Source: Annona cherimola
Taxonomy: Eukaryota > Streptophyta > Magnoliopsida > Magnoliales > Annonaceae
Reading direction: 5' to 3'
Assembly: GCA_030490835.1 (NCBI GenBank)
Contig: CM059972.1
Location: forward strand, 31,227,452-31,291,451
Length of the DNA: 64,000 nucleotides
How positions within the stretch are numbered: position 1 is the first letter of the stretch; each line of letters starts with the position of its first letter. Position numbers and translations under genes: made by a program. The notes beneath the pieces are model-generated. The model was not told the origin of the DNA. It saw only the letters and a list, made by a program, of their open reading frames with translations, and did no database searches. Below, piece after piece: positions 33,568-43,356 of the stretch.

Positions 33568-36324
33568 TATCAATGTAAACTATCAATGTAAACATTCTTG
33601 AAGTTCAGTTCTATGGTCATCTATCTCTGTCATTTCTCAGAAGAGAGGTTATAGAGACTTTCATTGTCTTCGAGAGGGAGCCTTTGATAAAAACATAGAA
33701 TGACAACCAGATATCTATCTTTGAAATTGAACTCACATTATGGTCAAATTGGATTACAAGAGGCATCATTATTTCTCTCATGTCTTCAAACTTAGTGGGC
33801 CTTTCTATGATATCTAATTTAGCTCTTGTTATCTCCAAAAATTTTCAGCCATAGCCTTTCTTCCCACCCTCAAGTGACAGCTCCATACTACTACAACTGG
33901 TGCTAGGCTACTTCATATGCCCTGAAATACCCAATCCTTTGTGCAAGAGCCAAGCAAATTGAATGACAGGACCATTACACTAGAAATATTTTGCAAGACA
34001 ATACCAATTGAAACTAAATACTAATGATTAGGGAGTGCCTACAAATTGCAGTGTCCTGAAGGGGCATCCATGTACCTTTAACTAACGAAGTTGAAGAGGT
34101 TGTTTATTGTGATCCAAACCTGCAACCTGTAGCTGCAAAGACAACTACTCTTACAATCACCAAAGCCGCCTTCAAACTAAATACTAATGGCTGGTGATTA
34201 AAAGGCAAAATGATAAAAAATGCTTAACTCTAGATAGGCTTGGTATGGTTTGAACTTTGAAGATCAATAATTTGAGGGGAAGAACTATAGATCAAAATGA
34301 CAATGGGTAATTAGCTTCGTGGTCATGGTCAACCAATGGTCCAATACACATTATAAATGTAATTTGGTGGATCTCTTCTTTCTTTTGGTAACTTATATTG
34401 AAGTGAGAAAAATGACAAGTGGTTGATGGTGTATGAATGGAATGTTTTGCGTCAATTAGTCATGTAGTGTGTTATTAGTTGCAATAGTACTGTGCATTAG
34501 TGTGTCTTGGCTTTCTATGAGAGTTTCATGGTCATTCTTCTACTTTTCAGATCATAGGATAGGAAGGTTTCTTGTCAATTGAAGAATACCTGTAGGTCAG
34601 TGCAGGGGGGTTTGTAATATAATTTGGTGCTACAACCTCCGTTGAAGGGTAATCATGTCAATTGTATTCACTGAACCATGAGCCTATTGAAACTGCAATG
34701 AATGCATCTTGTGGATTTTAGGATCAGCCATTATCCATAATCAAGCAATCTCACCAGCAATCTGGAAATCTGGATTTAGCATTCATACGTCACGATCAAT
34801 GAGTTGATTCTTCTTGATCTTTTGGTCCCCTTTTCAATTTCAAAGTGTGTAAGATATGTTGTTTAGGTTTTCCGATGGTATTAATATGCAGTGAGGTTTA
34901 ATGAGTTCTCAATTTCATAGAGTAATCAGCAGTGAAACATTTGATTAGACTTAGAAGTTTGAGGGACCGTCCTAGATGTTTTCTTGCTTCATTTGTTAAT
35001 CAAAGATAAAAATCCCTTTAAATTATGGTTATAAATTTTACTCTTAACTTGAGACTGAATATTGCAGTTGAAGGAAGTTTGTTCTTAATTGTCTTTCCGT
35101 TTCTTTCATTTCCATTTTTTCTTTTTTTCTCTTTCTTATTTAGGTGGCATTTTGTACATAGTCATCTGTATTTTCTTTATTTCATTTTCCTTTTACATAT
35201 CACATTATACTGGGGATTGTAGGACTTTATTTATTTATTTTGTTGGGTGCGGGGGGAGTTTCTGATTGCTGCTGTCATACAATAAATGTGGAGGGGTGAT
35301 TCTTTTAGGCCAGGTGCATGGGGACCCCCTATGCATCTGGCCATGGGAACCCTAACCCTCCCCCCCCCCCAAAACCAACACACATACACAAAAAAAAAAA
35401 TTTTGATTTTTTTAATAAACATGTAGAGCTAGGGGTATTTAACCTATTTCACCATTTTTGGATCATTTTAAGTATTTTTTATTTTTAAACACAGCGGCAT
35501 TTTCATAATTTTCTGACTCATAAATGTATGCATAAATCTGCTTGTTACCAAAGTCTCACTTTATTGTCATGCAGGTTTGTCTCCAAAACGTCTCAACAAC
35601 TTTCGGTAACATCCATTGCTCAACTCTTGGGAAAGTGTCTGGTCAGAGTGGTCATGTTAGAGCTCCCTTGAGGCTCTTAGCTAGTTGTAGGAGGCCTTTC
35701 AGCAAGGTAAGGCAAAGTAGGCGTTTGTCTGCAGCTGACAGTAACCAGATTGTGACAAGTGCATCTGATGCAAAGAATCAACTTCCAGAGCAATCATTCC
35801 CTGACAATCCATCATCAACTGCCAAGCCTTCAGTACCTTTGACCTCAGCTGCTGGGAAAATCCAACACAAAACAAGTGATTCTGAAACAAATTCAACTAG
35901 AATCAAGGAGACTGCTAATGAATCAAAGCCAGTTTCTGAACCAAAACCACAAACTGTATCTTCAAGCATGGGACCAATGGCCAAGAGATCACCACTGACA
36001 GCTAGAGAAAAGCTGAGGGCAGCACGTGTACTCAGCAAGTACAACACTGTATCTAAACCTTCTAAGCCTGACCTGGGGAACAAGGTTTTGGATGCATTGA
36101 GAGCAAGTGATGGAGGGAAAGCAAGATCTGGCCTCCCAGAAGCACCATCAAATCTTTTTGATGACAGCAAACGTGGACTCCCAAAACAAGGCTGGACATT
36201 TAATTTTCCTGGAGGCAATGATCTTTTAATCATAATCTTCTCCTTTGTTTTCATCAGCACAGTCATGTTTACAACTACTTACATTGTATGGAAATCTGGC
36301 GCCATTCATTTCAATGAATACTAG
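32070..36324 (+). CDS. Putative plastid-targeted protein with one C-terminal membrane helix
   Basis: The main exon is 35575-36324 (249 codons plus stop), preceded by a strong acceptor (TTATTGTCATGCAG|GTTTGT). The proposed first exon ends exactly with its start codon at 32070-32072 (GGGC ATG|GTAAGG). Splicing would give M-VCLQNVSTTF in frame. Alternatively, translation starts at the ATG at 35569 without that splice. The N terminus is rich in Ser, Thr and Arg with few acidic residues, like a chloroplast transit peptide. A Ser/Lys-rich middle follows, then the conserved block SKRGLPKQGWTFNFPGGND and a helix LLIIIFSFVFISTVMFTTTY near the C terminus. The C-terminal block resembles a plant-specific family of unknown function, sometimes labelled low-density receptor-like. 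No biochemical role can be read from the sequence. Confidence 0.65.
32073..35574 (+). other. Probable 3.5-kb first intron of the plastid protein gene
   Basis: Donor ATG|GTAAGG and acceptor TGCAG|GTTT. The intron holds a CT microsatellite (32514-32533), a GA microsatellite (about 33522-33562), a C run (35358-35370) and a partial foldback sequence (35285-35545). No protein domain is recognised between. An additional exon cannot be excluded. Confidence 0.45.
35285..35545. repeat. Partial foldback element
   Basis: One half of the hairpin family at 28195-28530 is visible (GGTATTTAACC, CACCATTTTTGGAT, TATTTTTTATTTTTAAACAC). It has a GC-rich left border with GGTGCATGG..CCATGGG inverted sequence. 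The second arm is missing. Confidence 0.4.
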
Positions 36325-38774
36325 TCTGGACAAAAGCATGAAGCAGACATGATGCGAACAGTGTTTGAGTCACTTACATAGAACTACGGTGCATCTTTGA
36401 GTTTGAAGAATGTCACATTGGTTGAGAGGTATACTTTTCTGTGATGTCACTTGTTTCAGGTGTTGCATGACAAGGCAACAATTAGTGACAAAATTTTCGG
36501 AGCAAGATGTTCATGTGCACAATTGCCAACATGGTGATATTTAAGACTAAGCAGATATCTGGTAAGATTTTCATGGATAATGCATGTTATACACATGTAA
36601 ATAATAATTGCCAACTTCGTGATGCAAATGCTAAATAGACGTTTCACTCTATTCCAATTTCACTGTTCTAAGCAAGTTTGTAATGGTTCCTAAGATGGGC
36701 TATGGAATGATCTTGGCATTATCACATGTGAATTTGCTTTTGAGACATGCACATTGTCTCCTGTTGTTACTGCTTGTTAAAAACCTTTTTCTGGTTCTGG
36801 ATTAATGCTTGCAGTGCCACTTGTGCACGGACTTGTTAACTCATGTTTGCAAATGGTACACTGAGAGCCATACACTTCAAAATTTTCGGAGCTTTATTTG
36901 CTGCCTAACCATGAAAATATTGGCTGCCAAAGCACAATCTGGAATTCTATAGGTTTTTTTTTTTTAAAAAAAAAAAAGATTTTCTAAGCAAGCTGTGTGT
37001 ACTGTAGACTCCAAACCCGGACAAGCCTGCCAGACCCACATGGGGTATTTAATGCAAAAAATGCTCTTGATTGATTTCTCCGTCATATGCTAGGAATTTG
37101 AAATGGATCAGAAGGATTCAGAAGACATAAGGCAACGATAGAGAAAGTATTGTTTGCATTTTTCGTCGATATTATTTGTTCCCTAGTCCAAGAAAATAGA
37201 TTACCTTCTTTTTGTGGGGACAGCCATTGCTTTGTTATTGCAAATTCCTCTCAGCTTGTCATTTTACTCTCGCAGTGTCAGGTTCATCAGTTCATGGGAC
37301 ACGTGATTGCCATCATAAGCGGCCCACCCCTCCGCTCGCCTTTTGCGGATTGTTTTTCACCAGACCTGTTTTCAAGTTGCTGCGTGCATTCTACCTCGGT
37401 AGCATCAGCTGGCCCCACATCTATGGTTCTTATTTTCAAATAGATTCATCATTTTTCATCCAGGAATTAAAAAATAAGAATCCAACGCCCAATTTACACC
37501 AGCCTAAATTTATAATGTGTAGAGAATGGCAAATGTTCTTTTCTATTAGAATGTTACGTATCTTGTTTCTGTATACTTATATAATTATAACCTAATATAC
37601 TTCCAATAATGAGTCTACCGGGCAACTTCGTTGAATATTTTCGAAGAAATCAAACGGTACCCAAGTTGCGTTATTAATGGAAGCAAATAAATAGTTCAAA
37701 TTTTTATTCAAAATTTTATTAGATTCCGATCCTATGCCCACTTTGGGAGCCCTTTTTATCTTATTTTTTTAAAAAAGTTTTTGGGACAAATATGTGAGAC
37801 CGAGCTTAAAATTTTCAAATGTATAAATTTTATTGTAAAAAATGAATATATGAAATTTTAAGCTTTGGCTAGAATATTAATTCCAAAAAGTCAAAAAGAT
37901 GATAAAAGGGGTTCCGGGAGTATTGGATGGGGATCCATTTATTGATAATACAGAATCAAAGAGTCGGTTTTTCTGTATTTTTTTCCTGCTTAATTGGAAT
38001 AATGTTCGTACATGGCATCTTGAAACAGGGTTGTTGACATGTCCAATCCAATAAATTATTGGCCGGGAATCATATTTGTGATCCTAGGATGGATGCATGG
38101 TGCAACAATTTTGCTACATGGCCACCAATTAAGAAACGGTCAAAATTCATTATTTTTTTAATTACAAATCAAAATTCATGGTTCGAGAATGCCACGAATC
38201 AAAGAAAAACTTCCAAATATACGCACAAGACTAATTACGTAAATCGTGGAAAAAAGAGCCGCAGCATAAATTAGACTACGAGGATAGCCATCCTTTTTCA
38301 TTTTTTTTTTAAAATTATTTTCATTTTTCAATACGTAGTAATATTAATTTTTATTTTGATAGTAATAATTTTTCTATTCTAAAATAATTTTTTTTTCTCA
38401 ATGCATCACAACTCTTTTTAATCTAAGTTGCTCATTTAAATTCCATCTCGTTTTAATTTTCACTTCTAAATCTCATCTCCCCCTTTAATCAAAAAAAAAA
38501 AAAATCTCATCTCCCCCCGTTCAATTTAATGATGTTTAGCCTAAAGACGACTACAAAGCGCAAAGAAAACAATAATACGGAGAAAATAATAAATTTCACG
38601 AAAATAAAATAAATAATTCTTTATGAAATTATAACAAATAATATCCTTTGGAATAAAATTATGATTTATCATGTAATTAAAATATCAAATCACGGTAAAA
38701 TGTATGAAAAAGGAAACAAAAGGTGTTTTAAAAAGGTCTGCAGGTGTGGGGGGAAAGATGAAAACAGTGAAAAT
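36325..38774. other. 3' flank and intergenic sequence, no gene seen
   Basis: The first few hundred bases are probably the 3'UTR of the plastid protein gene. Frames of 97-127 codons at 37150-37595 overlap each other, have no recognisable domain, and I treat them as chance. The rest is AT-rich. Confidence 0.4.
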
Positions 38775-38792
38775 GTTTTCTGCCTTATTTTT

Positions 38793-39325
38793 TTTTTTTT
38801 TTGATAAAGGAAGGCACTCTCATCCTACTCCCTATCAATTGTGACGGGAGTAGAGGAAGAGTGATCCAAAAGATTCATTGCCAAAAAATTGTCAGTACAC
38901 AAGTTTCTGCAAATAGCTGCGGGTGGAGTATCCCACCACGCCTGATAATCCACACAAGAAACCAAAATAAATTCAGCTAAGGAATGAGCCACAGCATTTC
39001 CTTGCCGAATAACATGATGAGCCGAAAATGAGGTGTAGTTGGCGAAGATAGACCTGATCTCATCAATGATAAATCCAGCGTCAGACATGATGGGGTGCGA
39101 ATTTGATATGAAATTGCATAAAAGGAGGGAGTCGGTTTCGAACTGCACAAGTCTGAGATCCCTCTGGATCGCCCATTTTAGCCCCAAAAGAAAAGCCGTG
39201 GCTTTCATGAAAAGTGAATCCTTAGCTCCAGCCCGTTTCCAGCCACGCGCCGCCACAAAAGCTCCCGAGGCATCCCTAATAACTGCCGCACAGCCAAAGA
39301 TGTCCATATTCCTTAGCTCCAGCCC
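38793..39325 (-). mobile_element. 5'-truncated LINE insertion with 18-bp target duplication
   Basis: The duplication GTTTTCTGCCTTATTTTT lies at 38775-38792 and 39326-39343. On the minus strand the insert ends in a poly(A) tail (T run at 38788-38802 on plus). It contains only the terminal RNase H-like part of a LINE. A 20-bp segment (TCCTTAGCTCCAGCCCGTTT) occurs at 39219-39238 and again at 39310-39329 across the 5' junction, like filler from template switching. Confidence 0.85.
38825..39307 (-). CDS. RNase H-like domain of a truncated LINE
   Basis: An open frame of 160 codons starts with the ATG at 39307. It shows the RNase H fold found at the C terminus of plant LINE polyproteins: GCAAVIRDASGAFVAARG, the acidic FETDSLLL strand and the late HHVIRQGNAVAHSLAE with its His/Asn/Ala pattern. 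The first catalytic Asp region is cut at the 5' junction (MDIFG). The reverse transcriptase and endonuclease are missing, so it cannot move itself. The frame is undamaged, which points to a fairly recent insertion. Expression is not implied. Confidence 0.75.
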   Translation of the reverse strand: MDIFGCAAVIRDASGAFVAARGWKRAGAKDSLFMKATAFLLGLKWAIQRDLRLVQFETDSLLLCNFISNSHPIMSDAGFIIDEIRSIFANYTSFSAHHVIRQGNAVAHSLAEFILVSCVDYQAWWDTPPAAICRNLCTDNFLAMNLLDHSSSTPVTIDRE

Positions 39326-39343
39326 GTTTTCTGCCTTATTTTT

Positions 39344-39932
39344 ATACCATCTTGAAGTGGGTAAATTAAAAAGAAAAGGATTAAGATAACCGAAAGGAAA
39401 TTCTTAAATCTTAAAGCAGCTTGATTGACCCAAGCTTTCTCTGGCAGCCATGCCAAGAAAAGAGGCCTAATGATGAGAAAATTTTTGGGGTAAACACAAT
39501 GCCTGAGCTTTTACCAAGTGATTGGATTGCATTGATTTTGGGGTTGTGGCTATTGGCTAACCATGACTACATGAAGTGCGATGAATCATGATGGAAATAA
39601 CCAGGAAAAAGCAAAAGAAAGCTATCGATCTTTGCCCAGTGCTCACTCTTCACTCTTCAGCTGTCGTCCGCCGGCTGACTTCCAATGGAACTACTATAAA
39701 ATGTACGACGAGAGATTATTATATATTGGAAAATATAGAACTACATTAGAAGTGATAAAATTAGTACTATTAATGAAAGATACGAGAATAAAGATAAAAA
39801 ATTTTAAAACGAAAAGTCTCGTCATATTCAAATCCTATGTACTAAAACTATCTAAATGCTTTTATCTTTTTCACCACCACATCAAAATTTGATAGATTGA
39901 ATCAAACTGAATGGAGATGGACAAAGAAAATT
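39344..39932. other. Intergenic, no gene seen
   Basis: Ordinary AT-rich sequence with one 103-codon plus-strand frame (39581-39892) of no recognisable family. Confidence 0.4.
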
Positions 39933-40210
39933 AAGTTGTGTTTAGGTAGTAATAAAACTTTTAATAAAAAAAATTTAGTGTAAAAAATTTTAAAGTGAGA
40001 GAAAACAATGTGATACGATATGAATAATAATGAAAAGTAAATAAAATAAGGTTAAAATAAACATGTTATATGTATAAGTAATTATGTAGAAATGATTAAA
40101 AAATATAATAGCTATATAAGAAGAAATGAAGAAATAATTAAAAAACAAACTAGTTGCAGAGAGTGATAAGTTTTAGTTTAAAAAAATTAGTATTAACAAA
40201 TATTCTCTTA
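39933..40210 (+). mobile_element. MITE copy D of the GTGTGTTTGG-end family
   Basis: A plus-orientation copy. It starts AGTTGTGTTTAGGTAGT, then AATTTAGTGTAAAAAATTTT, GATACGATATGAATAATAATG and AAATATAATAGCTATATAAG, and ends AACAAATATTCTCTTA. It directly abuts the RNase H relic that follows. Confidence 0.65.
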
Positions 40211-40600
40211 GATGGAGACATTATGGGCTTTGGGGCAATCTTGAGAGATGAGAATGACAACTTTATAGCTCCTAGATATTGGGCTTTCAATAGATGATTT
40301 GATCCACTCGTGGTAGAAACTAATGCAATGTTAATGTGTATCTAATGATTGATGAGTATAGATGGGCATGATGTGAAGGTGGAGAGTGATTATTTGTTCC
40401 TTATTAATTTTCTATATGATGGAAAGCCACTTTGTTTAGCTATTGGTGTACCCATAAAAAATAAAAGCTTCGTGCTCAAGAAAGGACAAGGTTCCTATAT
40501 GTCCTGTGCATTTGGAATCAAAATAGCTCATATTTTAGTAAATTTTTCTTCGAAAAATATGTAATACCTGATTACGTATTTAATCTTCTTTGTAAGAACA
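40211..40600 (+). pseudogene. Decayed RNase H-like domain, probably from a LINE
   Basis: The plus strand reads DGDIMGFGAILRDENDNFIA, the opening strand of the RNase H-like family, then VVETNAM after a stop and VKVESDYLFLINFL after further stops. This matches the first half of the intact domain at 38825-39307 in plan but is much more decayed. Confidence 0.6.
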
Positions 40601-40730
40601 ACTTTATCTATTAACATTACAAATGGTGGTGTGTTCCACACTTGTGATTCTCACCGAGGAATCTAGGTGTGGGACTTGGGACTTAATGACACACGCCATT
40701 TTCATAAAAAAGGATAATTTACAAATATAT

Positions 40731-41118
40731 TCACTTAGTTTAATTAAAATTGTAAATATACACACATAGTTTCATAAATTATAAATCGTCACTACATAGT
40801 TTAACCATAATTGCAAATAACTTCATGCCGCTGTAACACCGTCATGGCGTGAATTTATTTGCAAAAATATGTAAACTACGTGAGTATATTTGCAATTTTA
40901 GAAATTATGTGATATATTTAATTTTTGCAAATAATCGTCATAGTTTGATTATAATTGTAAAGAATCCCATGCTATGACGATATAATAATGACGTTATAAT
41001 AGCATGAGGGTTATTTACAATTATGGTAAAATTATGTGGTGGTTATTAGTAACTTTTAAAACCACTGAGATATATTTGCAATTTTAATCCAACTAAGTGG
41101 GTATATTTACAAATTATA
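40731..41118. repeat. Foldback MITE-like element with about 45-bp inverted ends
   Basis: The left end (AATTTACAAATATATTCACT, then TAGTTTAATTAAAATTG) matches the reverse complement of the right end near 41075-41118 (AATTTGTAAATATACCCACT). Internal inverted phrases around TGCAAATAA and GTCATAGTTTGA support a hairpin. Confidence 0.65.
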
Positions 41119-41670
41119 TTAAAAATGATATTACTGTTGAGAAACTCCGATATTAGACACTGTACTCGTTGTTTTTTTTGTTAAAATTCATGGAGTTTTA
41201 TTGTAAAGTAATAAATTAAATGGCATTAACATCCGTACTAATTTAAAACTAAATTACTTTTATTTATATTAATAATTTAAATGCTTTTCTCGTTAATACT
41301 TTTTCAAAGGAATTTCATTCTTCCCAAAAATTTTCAAGTTGAATGAGTAGTGAATTGACAAAGTGAACACAAAGACACAAAAAATATTAGTCTTAGCAAT
41401 TTGGGAGCATGTTCATCCTTGCATAATTCATTTACCCTGTAGATTTAACGTTAGCAGTAAGTTTTTTTTTTTGTTGATGGAACCTAACAGTAAGTCTTAG
41501 CTTGAATAAAATTAGGAAAATATAAGCATGGATGATAGGCTTTAAAATTATTGACATGAATGAAGATAAATTATTTTTTTTATCGACACTAATGTTAATG
41601 GCCCTACCATCATTTCTGATTGATTGTCCTTAACTAGTATTTTTTTTATAAAATTTTTAGTCTAAGTATA
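41119..41670. other. Left flank of the endogenous pararetrovirus
   Basis: AT-rich; no gene or recognisable element. Confidence 0.4.
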
Positions 41671-42229
41671 TATTATTTACAAAACAAGTTTTATTTTTCT
41701 TTGTATGAGTATGATAAAACTTGTTTTTAAATTTGATTTATAGATAATATACATATAGATTAATACTTTTATAAAAAAATCAAAAAATCAAAAATCAAAA
41801 ATCAATCAAATCCAAAATCCTCAACAAAAGGCAAATTTATTAACTAAATTTTTAAATATTTCAAATAAAAAAACCCCCAAGGAGGGATGGTCATCTCTTA
41901 ATGAATCAACCTCCTTATTTAGTATAATAAAACATCAAGAGAAATATTTAAAAGTTGTACCAAAACCCTCAATTATTCCTGAATTATGTCAAGAAATAAA
42001 GAAAATGAAGCAAGAAATCATAAAATTAAAAAACAGAATACAAATATTAGAACTTCATAATATAATAGAAAATCCTACCCACAAATGGTAGGAACAAGAA
42101 GAAGAATTTGAACAAGAATTAAATGAAATTCTTAAAGAAAAGGGCTCCAATCAACCAGAATCATCCTTACATACATTATACCAAACTCAAAAAATTCTAT
42201 CACAAAGATAGTATTCAAAAATAACTCTA

Positions 42230-42655
42230 AGAATAATAGACTATGCTGAAGATTTTTCTATAGAACTTATAGCCTTAATAGATTCAGGAGCAGATCTAAA
42301 CTGTATAAAAGAAAGAATAATTTCACCTAAATACTCTGAAAGAACAAATTCTTCAATAGCTACTGCAAATGGTACAAATATGTCAGTAAAATATAAATTA
42401 TCAAGAGCTCGTATATGTAATAAAAATATATGTTTCCAAACATCATTTATACTAATAAAAAATATGCAACAAAAAATTATATTCGGAACTCCATTCCTAC
42501 AAATGATAAAACTCTTTATAGTAACAAATGAAGGTATTCATACTACTATACAAAATAAAGAACTTATATTTGCATTTATGAAATCTCCAGAAATGTCTTT
42601 ATTAGTTGAATTAAAGGAAACATTATTATATAAGAAAATTTTTTATGTTATCTAA
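42230..42655 (+). pseudogene. Pararetroviral aspartic protease region
   Basis: The frame carries LIDSGAD at 42278-42298, the catalytic DSG triad of retroviral-type proteases. GTPFLQMIKLF follows, like the late Gly-containing strand of these enzymes. It stops at 42653-42655 before the RT region. Upstream, from 41780, several frames must be combined. Confidence 0.75.
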
Positions 42656-42689
42656 AAGAGCAAAATACTATAAAAAATATTAAATAGCA

Positions 42690-43356
42690 AATTAAAAGAC
42701 CATTAAAAAAACATATTGAAGATTTTCACAAAAAATTAATTCTAGAAGTATGTTCAGAACTCCCTAATGCATTCTGGAATAAAAAGAAACATATAATAAA
42801 TCTACCTTATATAGAAGAATTTAATGAGAACAAAATACTCACTAAAGCCAGACCTATACAGATGAATATAGAATTATTAAAATATTGCAAAGAAAAGCAT
42901 ACAAAAGCAGTCCAAAATATTAAAAGAAAAGTTAAGTATTTACCATGTTTACATTTAGCAAATTCAGATTTATTTAAAATAGTTGAAACAGATGCGTCTG
43001 ATATTGGTTACGGTGATATTCTCAAGCAAAATGATCAAGATAAGGAATATTTAGTTCGCCATACATCAGGATTATGGAATGAAACTAGAATAAAATATCC
43101 TACTATTTAAAAAGCAATGTTGGCAATAGTTATTTGTATAGATAAATTTCAAGAAGACCTTATAAATAAAGAATTTTTATTAAGAGTTGATTGCCGAGCA
43201 GCAAAACAAATAATTCAAAAGGATGTGAAGAATTTTGTATCTCATCATATGTTTGCTCACTGGCAGGCAATGTTGTCACCATATAACTTCCAAATAGAAT
43301 ATATCAAAGGTGAAAATAATTCTCTTCCTGACTATCTATCAAGAGAATTCTTGTAG
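42690..43356 (+). pseudogene. Pararetroviral RT/RNase H remnant with the RT core missing
   Basis: The segment opens with RT N-terminal sequence (KARPIQMNIELLKYC, 42846-42890). Within about 30 codons it passes into the connection/RNase H region (VKYLPCLHLANSDLFKIV, then ETDASDIGYG at 42986). The palm with the YxDD motif, normally between these parts, is absent, so there is an internal deletion. The frame continues to LPDYLSREFL with one in-frame stop (43108). The RNase H acidic positions in ETDAS are kept. Confidence 0.75.

Noticed and set aside
37150..37595. Two overlapping plus-strand frames of 97 and 127 codons
   Set aside because: Different frames of the same stretch, with no domain and no splice context.
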